Of a stretch of DNA of 64,000 nucleotides, positions 51,503-60,613 are shown piece after piece. Within the stretch, counting starts at the first letter, position 1. Every line of letters starts with the position of its first letter. A program made the translations under genes and the position numbers. The stretch spans positions 62,001 through 126,000 of the forward strand of contig JADLBH010000037.1 in the NCBI GenBank assembly GCA_020847855.1, read 5' to 3'. The DNA comes from Fimbriimonadaceae bacterium (lineage in GTDB: Bacteria > Armatimonadota > Fimbriimonadia > Fimbriimonadales > Fimbriimonadaceae). Below the pieces are notes generated by a model that worked only from the letters and a program-made list of their open reading frames with translations, was not told the DNA's origin and ran no database searches.

Positions 51503-52057
51503 ATGCGCCTGATCCTCGTCGGTTCTCCAGGCGTGGGCAAAGGCACCCAAGCCGCGTTGCTCTGCGAGCGCCTTGGCTTGCTCCACGTGAGCACGGGCGA
51601 CGTCTTCCGAAACGCGATCCGGGAGCGCACCGACCTCGGCCTCGCCGCGATGTCCTACCTCGATGCGGGGAAGCTCGTCCCCGACGAAGTCACGATCGAG
51701 ATGGTGGAACGAATCCTCGCCAGCGCGATCGAATCGGACCGCGGCTTCGTCCTGGACGGGTATCCCAGGAGCATCGGCCAGGCAAACGCCCTCGATCGCT
51801 TCCTCGCAGAGAATGGACAAGAGCTGGATGCAGTGGTCTCATTCGCCGCACCGGACGATGTCGTCGTCGCCCGAATGCTTGCAAGGGGCCGCGACGACGA
51901 TGACGAGAAAACCATCCGAAAGCGGTTGCAGGTGTTCCGCGAGCAGACGGCTCCCGTGCTCGACCACTACCGCGGCACTGGGCTGCACTTCGAGGTGAAC
52001 GCGAACCAAGCGGTAGAAGACGTCTACCAAGACATCACAGCGAGACTCGGAAGTTGA
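51503..52057 (+). CDS. adk: Adenylate kinase (short-LID type)
   Basis: 184 residues; interconverts ATP, AMP and ADP. The P-loop is GSPGVGKGTQ (7-16), with Val where most enzymes have Ala. The AMP site is STGDVFRNAI, and GFVLDGYPRSIGQA is the NMP-lid motif. The LID is short (GRDDDDEKTIRKRL) without zinc-binding Cys. The ATG at 51503 is preferred to a TTG two codons upstream. It overlaps map as TTGA. Confidence 0.94.
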   Translation: MRLILVGSPGVGKGTQAALLCERLGLLHVSTGDVFRNAIRERTDLGLAAMSYLDAGKLVPDEVTIEMVERILASAIESDRGFVLDGYPRSIGQANALDRFLAENGQELDAVVSFAAPDDVVVARMLARGRDDDDEKTIRKRLQVFREQTAPVLDHYRGTGLHFEVNANQAVEDVYQDITARLGS

Positions 52058-52803
52058 TCCATCTCAAATCCGCCAGCGAGATCGCAAAGATCCGGGAGTC
52101 TGGAAGGATCGTCGCCAGAACGATGCGGCTCGTGAGCGAGGCGATCATCCCTGACAAGACGAGGACGATCGAGCTCGACCTCCTCGCCGAGCGGTTGATC
52201 CGCGAGGAAGGGGGAACCCCGAGCTTCAAGGGCTATCGGGGCTATCCCGCCACCGCGTGCATCAGCGTGAACGAGGAGGTCATCCACGGCATCCCTGGCG
52301 AGCGTGTCCTTCGCTCCGGCGACATCGTGGACCTCGACTTTGGCGTCTATAAGGACGGGTTCCACGCCGACGCGGCCTGGACGTTCCCGGTCGGCACCAT
52401 CAGTAAGGAGGCCCAAAGGCTCCTCAACGTGAGCCGAGAGGCCCTGAACCAAGGGATCGCCAAGGCATGCCCAGGGGCGAAGGTCGGGCTCGTGAGCTCG
52501 ACGATCCAAAAGTACGTCGAGGTGCAAGGCTACTCCGTCGTCCGTGAGCTCGTCGGCCATGGCATTGGCCGTGAGCTCCACGAGGAGCCAAGCGTGCCGA
52601 ACTTTGGCCGCCCCAAGGACGGTCCGGTGCTCAAAGCCGGGACCACGATCTGCATCGAACCGATGGAGAACCACGGGGGATACGAGGTCCTCACCCTGGC
52701 CGATGGCTGGACCATCGTCACGAAGGACGGTACACTGTCGGCACATTTCGAGCACACGGTAGCCGTGACCCACGACGGGCCCGAACTACTGACGGTCGAA
52801 TAA
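52054..52803 (+). CDS. map: Methionine aminopeptidase, type I
   Basis: Removes N-terminal Met from new proteins. The 249-residue enzyme has all metal ligands: Asp in VDLDFGVYKDGFHADAAWT, His in GHGIGRELHEEP, Glu in ICIEPM and Glu in FEHTVAVT. The substrate His lies in NEEVIHGIP. The TTG start overlaps the adk stop (TTGA). The adk-map-infA order is the usual one. Confidence 0.96.
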   Translation: MIHLKSASEIAKIRESGRIVARTMRLVSEAIIPDKTRTIELDLLAERLIREEGGTPSFKGYRGYPATACISVNEEVIHGIPGERVLRSGDIVDLDFGVYKDGFHADAAWTFPVGTISKEAQRLLNVSREALNQGIAKACPGAKVGLVSSTIQKYVEVQGYSVVRELVGHGIGRELHEEPSVPNFGRPKDGPVLKAGTTICIEPMENHGGYEVLTLADGWTIVTKDGTLSAHFEHTVAVTHDGPELLTVE

Positions 52804-52812
52804 GACTCCCCT

Positions 52813-53088
52813 ATGGCAGGACAAAGACGCAGAAGGAACTTCGGGCCCCCGGTCCAAAAGGACGATCCCAACAAGGAGCAAGGGATCATGCTGGACGGCA
52901 CGGTAACCGAGATCCTGCCCAACGCTCAGTTCAAGGTCCATCTCGATGAGACCGACCAAGAGGTTCACTGCCACCTGAGCGGCAAGATGCGGAAGTATTG
53001 GATCCGAATCCTCAACGGCGACCGCGTTCGCGTCGAGTTCTCACCCTACGACCTGAACCGGGCCCGGATCGTTTATCGCCACCGCTAA
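52813..53088 (+). CDS. infA: Translation initiation factor IF-1 with N-terminal extension
   Basis: A 91-residue IF-1. The OB-fold core ([54 protein letters not shown]) is typical and covers about 70 residues. It is preceded by about 20 extra residues starting [17 protein letters not shown], basic and probably disordered. The usual rpmJ-rpsM-rpsK-rpsD-rpoA genes do not follow. Instead the stop overlaps a convergent peptidase gene (CTAA). Confidence 0.94.
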   Translation: MAGQRRRRNFGPPVQKDDPNKEQGIMLDGTVTEILPNAQFKVHLDETDQEVHCHLSGKMRKYWIRILNGDRVRVEFSPYDLNRARIVYRHR

Positions 53089-54212
53089 CCGCGCGGATTG
53101 ACCGGACGGCCGTTCACGCGCTTCTCAAAGTGCAGGTGAGGCCCGGTCGAGAACCCCGTCGAACCGACGGCGGCGATGCGCTGGCCCGCTTGGACCCGCT
53201 GACCGCGACTCACAAAGAGCCGGGAGCAGTGGCCGTAGAGCGTAGAGATCCCACCGCCATGGTCAATGGTCACCGTGTTGCCATAGCCGTTCATCCACCC
53301 TGCGATCACGACGACCCCGCTCGCCGCTGCGCGGATCGGCGTCCCGCTCGGTGCGGCAAGGTCCACCCCCGTGTGCATGCGACGACTCCCGGATATCGGA
53401 TGGACCCGATATCCGAAGCTGCTCGTCTGGCGCCCGTTCACGGGCGAGACGAACCTTCCCGAAAACTTGCCGACGCCACCCGTCAGGCCCTGTTGGTAGG
53501 CAAGGATCTGGGCCGTGATCCGGTTGCTCGACTCTTCCATGGCTTGGAGCTCGTACTCCAGCGCGTTCCGCTGGCGGCGGAGCTTGTTCAAGAGGCTCAG
53601 CTTTGCATCGTGGGCGGCTGCGACCTCCTTCTTCGCCGCCGCTTGATCCGACTCGAGTTGGGCGACCTTGGCTACGACCTCGTCTTGGTGCGCCTTGTCT
53701 GCCGCTAGCTTCGCTTTGAGCCTGCGATACTCGTCAAAGGCGAGCCGGTCATGCTTGGCGATCCGCTCCAGCAGCGACTTTCGGACCGCGAAGTCGGAGA
53801 AGTCCTTCGCGCCGAGCAAGACGGCCATGGGCGCTTCGTCGCCCGACATGTACATGGCGCGGATCCGCTGGGAAACGACCTTGCGCTGTTCCTCCACCTT
53901 CCGCTCGGTGTCCTCGATCGCGGAGGCGAGGCTCTCCTGTCGAGCCTTCTCCTGATCGAGGAGGTCGCGGGTGTCGTCCAGTTTCGCCTCCGCTTTCGAA
54001 AGCTTGGCGTCGAGGCTCTCCATCTCGGCCGCGACGACCCAGACCTCTTCCTTCTTGTCGCGGAGATCGGAACGCACGTCCTTGGCGTTCGACTTGATCT
54101 TCGCGAGCTTTTGCTTGAGGACGGAAGTGGGAGACTTCTTCGAGCGCGACTGGGCGACACCCATATAGGGCACGACCAGCAGAACGACCAAGAACGCTGC
54201 GAGCCTTTTCAT
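53085..54212 (-). CDS. EnvC-like murein hydrolase activator (coiled coil + M23/LytM domain)
   Basis: A 375-residue exported protein. Signal peptide 1-20, long coiled coil (about 28-225), then a C-terminal M23 (LytM) domain. The metal-site residues are present (HTGVDLAAP and PHLHFEKRV), together with the middle segment [15 protein letters not shown]. It may therefore be an active peptidase, whereas E. coli EnvC is a degenerate activator. It starts inside the ftsX stop (ATGA), and the ftsE-ftsX-envC order strongly suggests control by FtsEX during septal peptidoglycan splitting. The ATG at 54212 is chosen for its signal peptide. Confidence 0.9.
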   Translation of the reverse strand: MKRLAAFLVVLLVVPYMGVAQSRSKKSPTSVLKQKLAKIKSNAKDVRSDLRDKKEEVWVVAAEMESLDAKLSKAEAKLDDTRDLLDQEKARQESLASAIEDTERKVEEQRKVVSQRIRAMYMSGDEAPMAVLLGAKDFSDFAVRKSLLERIAKHDRLAFDEYRRLKAKLAADKAHQDEVVAKVAQLESDQAAAKKEVAAAHDAKLSLLNKLRRQRNALEYELQAMEESSNRITAQILAYQQGLTGGVGKFSGRFVSPVNGRQTSSFGYRVHPISGSRRMHTGVDLAAPSGTPIRAAASGVVVIAGWMNGYGNTVTIDHGGGISTLYGHCSRLFVSRGQRVQAGQRIAAVGSTGFSTGPHLHFEKRVNGRPVNPRG

Positions 54213-55102
54213 GCCGCCACCCCTTGCCGCCAAGGTTCCCTCACGGCAATGACGCTACACACCGTACCATACACCGCGCCCACGAGTCCCAAACCGACGA
54301 GCGTCGCGCCCACCGACATCGTAGGGATCGTCGCCATGCTCCCCATGCGGTCCTGCACCACCTGGCGCACGAAGTGGTGCCCTGTGAGGAGCGTCACGCC
54401 CGCCAAAACACCGCCCAGGCTTCCCTGGAGGAGCCCTTCCAGAACCATGGGTGCCCACACCATCGTTCGGCGGGCACCGACCAAGAGCATGATCCCGATC
54501 TCTCGCCGTCGGGCCACGACCGTCATCCGAATCGCGTTGTAGATCAGGATCCCGCTCGTTGCCAGCATCGTGACCCCCAACACCAGGCCCAAGATCGGCA
54601 CGGTCGCCTGCACCTCCTTGAGGAACTCTTGCACGTCCGAAGGGAACTTGACGCCGTTCGGCTCCACCTCCTTCATGGACTGGAGTGAAGAGACCACGGA
54701 GTCGAAGTCCTTCTGGTCGGCGATGGAGACGTGGAAGCAGTTGGGGAGAGGGTTGGCCTCATAGAGGCCCGTCACATCAATCTCGGGGTTCTTCTCCCGG
54801 AACTCCTGCAAGCCCTGGCGGCGAGGCACGAACCGGACAAAGGTAACGCCAGGGATCGCCTTGATCTGCGCTCCCAGTGCAGAGGCTTCGGCGTCCGGAA
54901 CGGAGTCCCGAATGAAAACGCGGACCGTGAGCCGCTTGCCGGCACTGTCGGCAAGCCTCGCGATTCCCGCATAGACCTGTACCAGGCCCGCTAGCAGGAA
55001 GACCGCCATTGCCACCGTCGTGATGGCCGCGAAGGACATCCATCCGTTCCGCCGTAGCGCGACGAGTGCCTCCCCAAAGAGGAACTCGATGCGGTCAAGC
55101 AT
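54209..55102 (-). CDS. ftsX: Cell division ABC permease FtsX
   Basis: A 297-residue membrane protein with four transmembrane helices: one near 25-45, then three in the last 130 residues. A large periplasmic loop (about 50-165) carries the FtsX-type sequence LTVRVFIRDSVPDAEASALG and PNCFHVSIADQKDFDSVV. ARRREIGIMLLVGARR is the conserved cytoplasmic loop contacting FtsE. The ATG at 55102 overlaps the ftsE end by 8 bp. The long N-terminal in-frame extension has no homology and is excluded. Confidence 0.94.
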   Translation of the reverse strand: MLDRIEFLFGEALVALRRNGWMSFAAITTVAMAVFLLAGLVQVYAGIARLADSAGKRLTVRVFIRDSVPDAEASALGAQIKAIPGVTFVRFVPRRQGLQEFREKNPEIDVTGLYEANPLPNCFHVSIADQKDFDSVVSSLQSMKEVEPNGVKFPSDVQEFLKEVQATVPILGLVLGVTMLATSGILIYNAIRMTVVARRREIGIMLLVGARRTMVWAPMVLEGLLQGSLGGVLAGVTLLTGHHFVRQVVQDRMGSMATIPTMSVGATLVGLGLVGAVYGTVCSVIAVREPWRQGVAA

Positions 55103-55871
55103 CGGCACCCTCCAGCTGAGCTTCGGCGGTTTCGGCTTGCGCCCCCTCGTCCGCGCCTTGCACCGTAGCCCTCGGCGAATGGCTGTCTGCAACGATTCGG
55201 CCCTGCTCGAAAAGGACGACCCGCCTCGCCACGTGCTCGACGATCGGCATATCGTGCGTCGCAACGAGTACTGTGGTCCCTCGCAAGTTCAACTCCAAGA
55301 GGAGGTTCATGACCTCGGCGCTGTGATCGGGATCCAGGTTGCCGGTCGGCTCGTCGGCAAGGAGCAGGGGAGGGTTGTTGATGATCGCACGACCGATCGC
55401 CACACGCTGTTGCTCCCCGCCGCTGAGCTCGCCCGGAAAGGCGTCCGCCTTGTGCAACACGTGGACGCGCTCCAGGATCTCCGGGACCAATTGTCGCACC
55501 TCGCGCCGGGTGCGCCCGCAAGCCCGCATCGCATAGCCGAGGTTCTCCCAGACCCTCTTCTTGGGTAGAAGCCCGAAGTCCTGGGGCACCACTCCCATGC
55601 GCCTGCGAATCTCCGAGACCTCGTTGGGCTCGACCGCACCGAGATCCACGCCGTCCAGGAGAATGCACCCGTTGCTCGGACGAACCTGAAGGGAAAGTGC
55701 CTTGAGAAAGGTGCTCTTGCCCGATCCTGTAGGACCACAAAGGAACACGAACTCGCCCCGCCGGACATCGAGCGTGGCTCCTCGCAAAGCGGAGACGATC
55801 CCGTTATAGGTAACCTCTACCCCTTGAAATTGGACGTAGGGGGTACCAGCACGGTCGAGCTGGTCTCCCAT
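55095..55871 (-). CDS. ftsE: Cell division ABC ATPase FtsE
   Basis: A 258-residue ABC ATPase. Walker A is [15 protein letters not shown], the Q-loop is [11 protein letters not shown], the signature is [14 protein letters not shown], Walker B is [12 protein letters not shown], and the switch His is in [10 protein letters not shown]-terminal Ala/Glu-rich tail of about 30 residues is extra. With FtsX it converts ATP hydrolysis into activation of the periplasmic EnvC-like protein. TATCCT lies 7 nt before the ATG. Confidence 0.94.
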   Translation of the reverse strand: MGDQLDRAGTPYVQFQGVEVTYNGIVSALRGATLDVRRGEFVFLCGPTGSGKSTFLKALSLQVRPSNGCILLDGVDLGAVEPNEVSEIRRRMGVVPQDFGLLPKKRVWENLGYAMRACGRTRREVRQLVPEILERVHVLHKADAFPGELSGGEQQRVAIGRAIINNPPLLLADEPTGNLDPDHSAEVMNLLLELNLRGTTVLVATHDMPIVEHVARRVVLFEQGRIVADSHSPRATVQGADEGAQAETAEAQLEGADA

Positions 55872-55878
55872 GGGTACC

Positions 55879-55884
55879 AGGATA
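55879..55884 (-). promoter_or_regulatory. TATCCT box 7 nt before ftsE ATG
   Basis: On the minus strand TATCCT is followed by GGTACCC and the ATG at 55871. This is the same hexamer as upstream of the UvrA C-half. Confidence 0.4.
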
Positions 55885-55926
55885 CCTGTGAACCGGCGCA
55901 GGGTCCAGGAACGTCGAACATCCTAG

Positions 55927-56583
55927 ATGCTGCCGTACCTCTTCGCCTTCCTCGCGCCCGCACAGGACGCGGCAGAGACGCTCAAGGAGGTCTTGGCCAC
56001 GTACGAGAGTGCGAAGAGCTACCGGATGCGCGTGGTCCATCGAGACAGCTCCGGCCTGTTCCCTGGCACCTTCGAGCAGAGGCTCGAAGCGAAAGGCAAG
56101 CGGTTTGAGCTCAAGGTCACGGTCCCGCGCGCTGCGGGAGGGGAGGGCCAGAGCGCTCCCGACTACTATTGCGACGGCGAGAACGTCTTCACCTACGTCC
56201 GTGGAGAGCTCGACTTTGCCCCGCTCGATTATCCACAGGGTGTCAGTCCCGGGTGGGAGGTGAGTGGCGGTCTGCCCCTGATGGCGATGATGAAGACCTC
56301 CAACTACTCGCGCCTATGGTCGCCACCGGTCGCCTTTGGGACGTTCACGTTCCGTGGCCCGGAAAGCATGGAGTGGCAGGGGAGGACCGTGCGACGGATC
56401 CGACTGTTGCTCGATACCGGCGACGGCGCCCTTCGGGAGATGGCAAACTTCATGCTCGATGAGAAGAAGGCTCTGCTCGTAGGGGCGTCCGGCCCCAAAC
56501 CTACCGAGGGGAGCGGCTTTGCCCAGTATTTGGATCAGGAGTTCGACGTCGCACTACCCGACAAGCTCGGCGACCCGCCCTAG
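55927..56583 (+). CDS. LolA/DUF2092-like exported protein
   Basis: A 218-residue protein with a short hydrophobic N terminus (LPYLFAFLAPAQ). Its beta-rich body is in the style of LolA-like lipoprotein-binding folds: TLKEVLATYESAKSYRMRVV, FEQRLEAKGKRFELKV, YYCDGENVFTYV and a final MLDEKKALLVGAS. Relatives shuttle lipoproteins or bind lipids in the periplasm. The assignment rests on pattern only. It is divergent from ftsE, with 55 bp between starts. Confidence 0.5.
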   Translation: MLPYLFAFLAPAQDAAETLKEVLATYESAKSYRMRVVHRDSSGLFPGTFEQRLEAKGKRFELKVTVPRAAGGEGQSAPDYYCDGENVFTYVRGELDFAPLDYPQGVSPGWEVSGGLPLMAMMKTSNYSRLWSPPVAFGTFTFRGPESMEWQGRTVRRIRLLLDTGDGALREMANFMLDEKKALLVGASGPKPTEGSGFAQYLDQEFDVALPDKLGDPP

Positions 56584-56607
56584 ACTCGGGGTACACCTCG
56601 CGCTACG

Positions 56608-57024
56608 ATGCACGAGGAACGAGCCGTGGTGGAAAGGATCCGTGTGCGCTATGGCGAGACCGACGCGATGGGTCATGCGTACTACGCCAACTATCTCTAC
56701 TGGTTTGAACAGGCGCGGGGCGCATGGTGCCGCGCAAACGGGTTCACATACCGATCGCTCGAGCAACAGGGGTTCAAGCTCCCCGTGGTCGAGGTCGGCG
56801 CACGATACCGCGGCGAGGTGAAGTACGACGATGAGATCGCGGTCAAGGTCTGGGTCTCGGAGATGCGGCGCGCCTCGATCAAGTTCGAGTACGAGATCAC
56901 GAACGAGAGCACGGGCGTGCAAACGACCACAGGCTTCACCTGGCACGTCGTGGTCGGGGAGACCATGAAGGCGGTCACGATCCCCTCCTTCTTGCGGGAG
57001 AAGATCGAACCGCCCGTACAGTAG
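56608..57024 (+). CDS. Acyl-CoA thioesterase, YbgC/4-hydroxybenzoyl-CoA thioesterase family
   Basis: A 138-residue hot-dog-fold thioesterase. The active-site motif is VRYGETDAMGHAYYANYLYWF, with the catalytic Asp in ETDAMGH. The later EVGARYRGEVKYDDEI and FEYEITNE strands complete the fold. It hydrolyses acyl-CoAs; the chain specificity is unknown. It follows the LolA-like gene by 24 bp, so co-transcription is likely. Two bases separate its stop from that of convergent secA. Confidence 0.9.
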   Translation: MHEERAVVERIRVRYGETDAMGHAYYANYLYWFEQARGAWCRANGFTYRSLEQQGFKLPVVEVGARYRGEVKYDDEIAVKVWVSEMRRASIKFEYEITNESTGVQTTTGFTWHVVVGETMKAVTIPSFLREKIEPPVQ

Positions 57025-57026
57025 GG

Positions 57027-60000
57027 TTAGATCACGCCCTTGGCGCGAAGCGTCGGATAGTGGCAGGACTTGAACTTCTTGCCGCTTCCGCACAGGCAAG
57101 GGTCGTTCCGGCCCACACGCGACCAATCGGCCGAGGACTCGTCGAAATCCGCGCCGACCGCAACCGCAGCGTGCGAAGGTTGAGCGGCGACCTCGGCGGG
57201 CTCCTCCATGCGTACCATCTGGGGCACGGGCTCCTCCTCTCGACGCACCTCGGCCCGGAAGATCATCCGAACGGCCTGGTCCTTGATCGCGGCCTGGGTG
57301 TGCTGATAGAGGTCGAAGGTCTCTCGCTTATAGGCGACGAGCGGGTCAATCTGGCCATAGCCCCGCAGCCCGATACCTTCCCGGATGTAGTCAATCATCT
57401 GAAGGTGCTCCATCCAACGGTCGTTGATCGCACGAAGCATCACCTGCCGCTCGATCTCCTTCATGACGTCTTGCCCAATGGACTCTTGTTTGTCCTCATA
57501 GGCCCGCATCGCCGCGCTCAGCGCCGATTCGACAAGGTCGGGACCTGGCGCCACCTCCTCGAAGTCGGCGAGGGAGACATAGTCCACCATGGGGAACACG
57601 TCGTTCAAGTTGCCGTAGACCTCGGAGTAGTCGTAAACCGTCTGCCCCGTCTCCGGATCCATGGTAAAGCCCGAGTCGCAAACCTTTGTGATCACTGACC
57701 GGATCCCGGCCTTGATCTCCTCGCTGCACTCCTTGCCTAGGAGGACTTCCCGGCGAGACCCGTAGACGGTCTCGCGTTGGGAGTTCAAGACGTCGTCGTA
57801 CTCTAGGACGTGCTTTCTGGCCTCGAAGAAGTGGTTCTCGATGCGCTCTTGCGTCTTCTGGATCATGCCCGAGATGAACTTGGCCCGCACTTCCTCCATC
57901 GGTGGCCAAGCCTTGAGAACCGGGTTCTCCATGATCTTTGGGTTGAAGATCTTCCAGAGGTGGTCCTCGAGGCTGACAAAGAACCGGGACTCGCCAGGGT
58001 CGCCTTGACGGCCCGCACGACCTCGCAGCTGATTGTCAATCCGCCGACTCTCGTGACGCTCGGTCCCGAGGATGTAGAGGCCGCCTAGGTCGCGAACCTC
58101 GGTCGCAGCGGCAAAGCGCTCTTGGTCGTCCAAGGGCAGCGGGGGCGCTGCCCGCTCCTTGCCGCCCCTTCGGAAGCTAAGGAACGTGTCCGCATACTCG
58201 TCCGTGATGCCGCCGTCCTGCTCCTCTTGCCGGCGGGCAAGCCGGACGGTGTCGTCTGCGACCCGGCCCCCGAGCAGGATGTCCACTCCTCGGCCCGCCA
58301 TGTTCGTAGCGATCGTGACGCCACCCTTCCGGCCCGCTTCGCTGACGATGCCGGCTTCCCGTTCGTGGTACTTCGCATTGAGGACGTTGTGGGGGACCCC
58401 GTGCCGGATTGCCTCGTCAAAGTACTCTCGCGAGCTGGCCGGTAGGCCGTGGGTCTGTAGGAACCACTCCGCGGCCTTGTCCGAAAGGGCGTCCGAGGTC
58501 AGACCGCACTTGACGGCGACGTCCTCGAGAATCGCAGGCTTGAGCTCCTCGAGCGGGGTGTCGAACAGCGGGTCCGCCTCCTTCTTGTGGTGCTTGCCGT
58601 CTTTGTCGTTCGTGACCTTGTCCAGCACCATGTCCGTGAGCACGAGCTTCTGGAGCAGCTCCGGCGTGAGCCGCTTGGAGACCTGCTCGCTCATCTCGAT
58701 CGAGCGCGTGCCGACGAGCACGGGTTGTTGCTTGGTGAAGAGCCGGAGGATCTCGCGGGAGATGCCCCGGAACTTGGCGTCCATCGTCTTGTAAACGATG
58801 TCCTCCTTGTCCTCCCTCGCCATGGGTCGGTGGGTGGGGATCGCCACGACGTCGAGGCCGTAGATCTTCCGGAACTCGTCCTCCTCGGTCTTGGCCGTAC
58901 CGGTCATTCCCGCCAGCTTGTGATACATGCGGAACAAGTTTTGGAACGTGATGACCGCGACGGTCTGGCTCTCCCGCTGGACGGGCACTCCTTCCTTGGC
59001 CTCGAGCGCCTGGTGGAGCCCGTCGCTGAACCGCCTCCCGACCATGAGTCGGCCCGTGTTCTCGTCCACGATCACGACGTCGCTGCCTCGCACCACGTAC
59101 TCGACGTTCTTGTCGAAGAGGCCGTAAGCCTTGACCGCAGCGTTCACATGGTGCATGAGTCGCGGGTCGGAGGACATGTTCTCGATGCCCATGGCATGCT
59201 CGACAAAGTCCATTCCCTCCTCAGTAAGGCTCGCGCTATGGTTCTTCTTGTCCACCGTATAGTGGGTTTCTGGCTCCATGGTGCGAACCACCTCGTTGAC
59301 CACCTTGTACACCGAAGTGTCCTCCGCGCTTGGACCGCTGATAATGTGGGGGGTCCGGGCCTCGTCCACGAGGATCGAGTCCACCTCATCAATGATCGCG
59401 AAGTGGAGCTCGCGCATGGAGAGGTGCGAGACGTCGAAGGCCATGTTGTCCCGCAGATAGTCGAACCCGAACTCGTGGTTCGTCCCATAGGTGACATCGG
59501 CCAGGTAGGCCTCGCGCCTGCTGCACGGGCGGCAATGGAGGTACCGGGGATCCTCGTGCTCATAGCCGGGGTCGTACATGTAACTACCGCCCAATTCGTC
59601 GGAATCTGGGCTTTGCCCCTGAATGATGCCGATGCTCAAGCCCAGCGTGTGATAGATCGGACCCATCCAGACTGCGTCGCGCCGGGCGAGATAGTCGTTC
59701 ACCGTGACGAGGTGCGCCCCTCTCCCCGTGAAGGCGTTGAGGGTGAGGGGTGCGACCGCGACCAGGGTCTTCCCTTCGCCGGTCTTCATCTCCGATATTC
59801 GACCGTCGTTCAGCACGAGGCCCCCGACGAGCTGGACGTCGAAGAGGCGCATGTGGAGCGTTCTCATTCCGGTCTCGCGCACGAGTGCGAAGACCTCCGG
59901 GATCACGCTCGGGATTGGCTCGCCAGCTTGGATGCGGGTCTTCAGGTCGGCGGCTGCCGCCTTGATGCCGTCCAAATCGAGCGCTTGGTACTTGGGTTCA

Positions 60001-60086
60001 AGGGAGTTGATCTGCTCGACCAAGGGCATGAGCGCCTTGACGTCGCGATCAGAAGTGTCGAAAAGTTTGCGTAACGTTTGAATCAT
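57027..60086 (-). CDS. secA: Preprotein translocase ATPase SecA
   Basis: A 1019-residue motor that drives proteins through SecYEG. Features are the Walker A region MKTGEGKTLVA, GTNHEFGFDYLRDNMAFD, the DEAD-like box IDEVDSILVDEARTP, the cross-linking domain, the helicase region NMAGRGVDILLGG, GRAGRQGDPGESRFF, and the C-terminal zinc motif DPCLCGSGKKFKSCHYP that binds SecB or ribosomes. The length is above the E. coli 901, with insertions around the second nucleotide domain (KDGKHHKKEADPL). ATG start at 60086. Confidence 0.97.
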   Translation of the reverse strand: MIQTLRKLFDTSDRDVKALMPLVEQINSLEPKYQALDLDGIKAAAADLKTRIQAGEPIPSVIPEVFALVRETGMRTLHMRLFDVQLVGGLVLNDGRISEMKTGEGKTLVAVAPLTLNAFTGRGAHLVTVNDYLARRDAVWMGPIYHTLGLSIGIIQGQSPDSDELGGSYMYDPGYEHEDPRYLHCRPCSRREAYLADVTYGTNHEFGFDYLRDNMAFDVSHLSMRELHFAIIDEVDSILVDEARTPHIISGPSAEDTSVYKVVNEVVRTMEPETHYTVDKKNHSASLTEEGMDFVEHAMGIENMSSDPRLMHHVNAAVKAYGLFDKNVEYVVRGSDVVIVDENTGRLMVGRRFSDGLHQALEAKEGVPVQRESQTVAVITFQNLFRMYHKLAGMTGTAKTEEDEFRKIYGLDVVAIPTHRPMAREDKEDIVYKTMDAKFRGISREILRLFTKQQPVLVGTRSIEMSEQVSKRLTPELLQKLVLTDMVLDKVTNDKDGKHHKKEADPLFDTPLEELKPAILEDVAVKCGLTSDALSDKAAEWFLQTHGLPASSREYFDEAIRHGVPHNVLNAKYHEREAGIVSEAGRKGGVTIATNMAGRGVDILLGGRVADDTVRLARRQEEQDGGITDEYADTFLSFRRGGKERAAPPLPLDDQERFAAATEVRDLGGLYILGTERHESRRIDNQLRGRAGRQGDPGESRFFVSLEDHLWKIFNPKIMENPVLKAWPPMEEVRAKFISGMIQKTQERIENHFFEARKHVLEYDDVLNSQRETVYGSRREVLLGKECSEEIKAGIRSVITKVCDSGFTMDPETGQTVYDYSEVYGNLNDVFPMVDYVSLADFEEVAPGPDLVESALSAAMRAYEDKQESIGQDVMKEIERQVMLRAINDRWMEHLQMIDYIREGIGLRGYGQIDPLVAYKRETFDLYQHTQAAIKDQAVRMIFRAEVRREEEPVPQMVRMEEPAEVAAQPSHAAVAVGADFDESSADWSRVGRNDPCLCGSGKKFKSCHYPTLRAKGVI

Positions 60087-60155
60087 GGGTTTGCGAAACG
60101 GTCGGGTCGGGCCTTGACGACTGCGCGAGACTAGGGCTCGGGCAGGTGGGGAGGG

Positions 60156-60446
60156 TCAAGACCTTCGAGGACCGTCGCGAGCGCGAACCCCGTCCGTCGC
60201 AGGCTCCGTGTGGGCGCGGGCCGAAACCTCGAACCCGATCCTGGAGTCGTCTGCAACCGCGACCGAGACCGGGGGGGCCAGGGTCGAGGACAGCGCAATG
60301 TGCTCCCTGGCAACCGCAACCGCGATCGCCAGCCGCTGGCACCGATAGGATGCGGACCCGTGCAAGTGCCCCATCCAGCCCGATGCGCACGCGGCCCGAG
60401 GGCCCTGCGCGAGCAAGAGGATCACGATGGGGAGCCAAGTCCGCAT
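60156..60446 (-). CDS. Small secreted protein, function unknown
   Basis: A 96-residue protein with a signal peptide (MRTWLPIVILLLAQGPRAACA). The mature part has no known motif and is Ala/Val/Arg-rich. A consensus TATAAT lies 22 nt before the ATG at 60446, which supports expression. The gene lies upstream of secA on the same strand, with 69 bp between. Confidence 0.45.
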   Translation of the reverse strand: MRTWLPIVILLLAQGPRAACASGWMGHLHGSASYRCQRLAIAVAVAREHIALSSTLAPPVSVAVADDSRIGFEVSARAHTEPATDGVRARDGPRRS

Positions 60447-60468
60447 GTTCTTGGGGAGTTCCAAGGGG

Positions 60469-60474
60469 ATTATA
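60469..60474 (-). promoter_or_regulatory. Consensus TATAAT upstream of the small secreted protein
   Basis: Reading on the minus strand, TATAAT is followed by a 22-nt leader to the ATG at 60446, without a clear Shine-Dalgarno. Confidence 0.45.
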
Positions 60475-60602
60475 GGTCACCGGGAGGGCGCTTCCCAGGC
60501 CGCCGCGCCCCACCTGCGTTCAATATCCCCTACAACGATTCTCGCGCAGTCCCGTTAGGTACACGTACCTATGACGGGCATCATAGGCCCGAACCTCGAA
60601 CG

Positions 60603-60608
60603 TACTAT
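60603..60608 (+). promoter_or_regulatory. TACTAT box 5 nt before the GTG at 60614
   Basis: TACTAT, then CGCTC, then GTG. In-frame stops lie upstream of this GTG, so the protein cannot start much earlier. Confidence 0.4.
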
Positions 60609-60613
60609 CGCTC

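Noticed and set aside
55102-55264. Extended N terminus of FtsX
   Set aside because: The additional residues are translated from within ftsE in another frame and are Arg/Ser-rich without homology.
58587-60074. Long plus-strand frame (495 codons) inside secA
   Set aside because: Antisense shadow of secA; His/Val/Leu-rich translation without domains.
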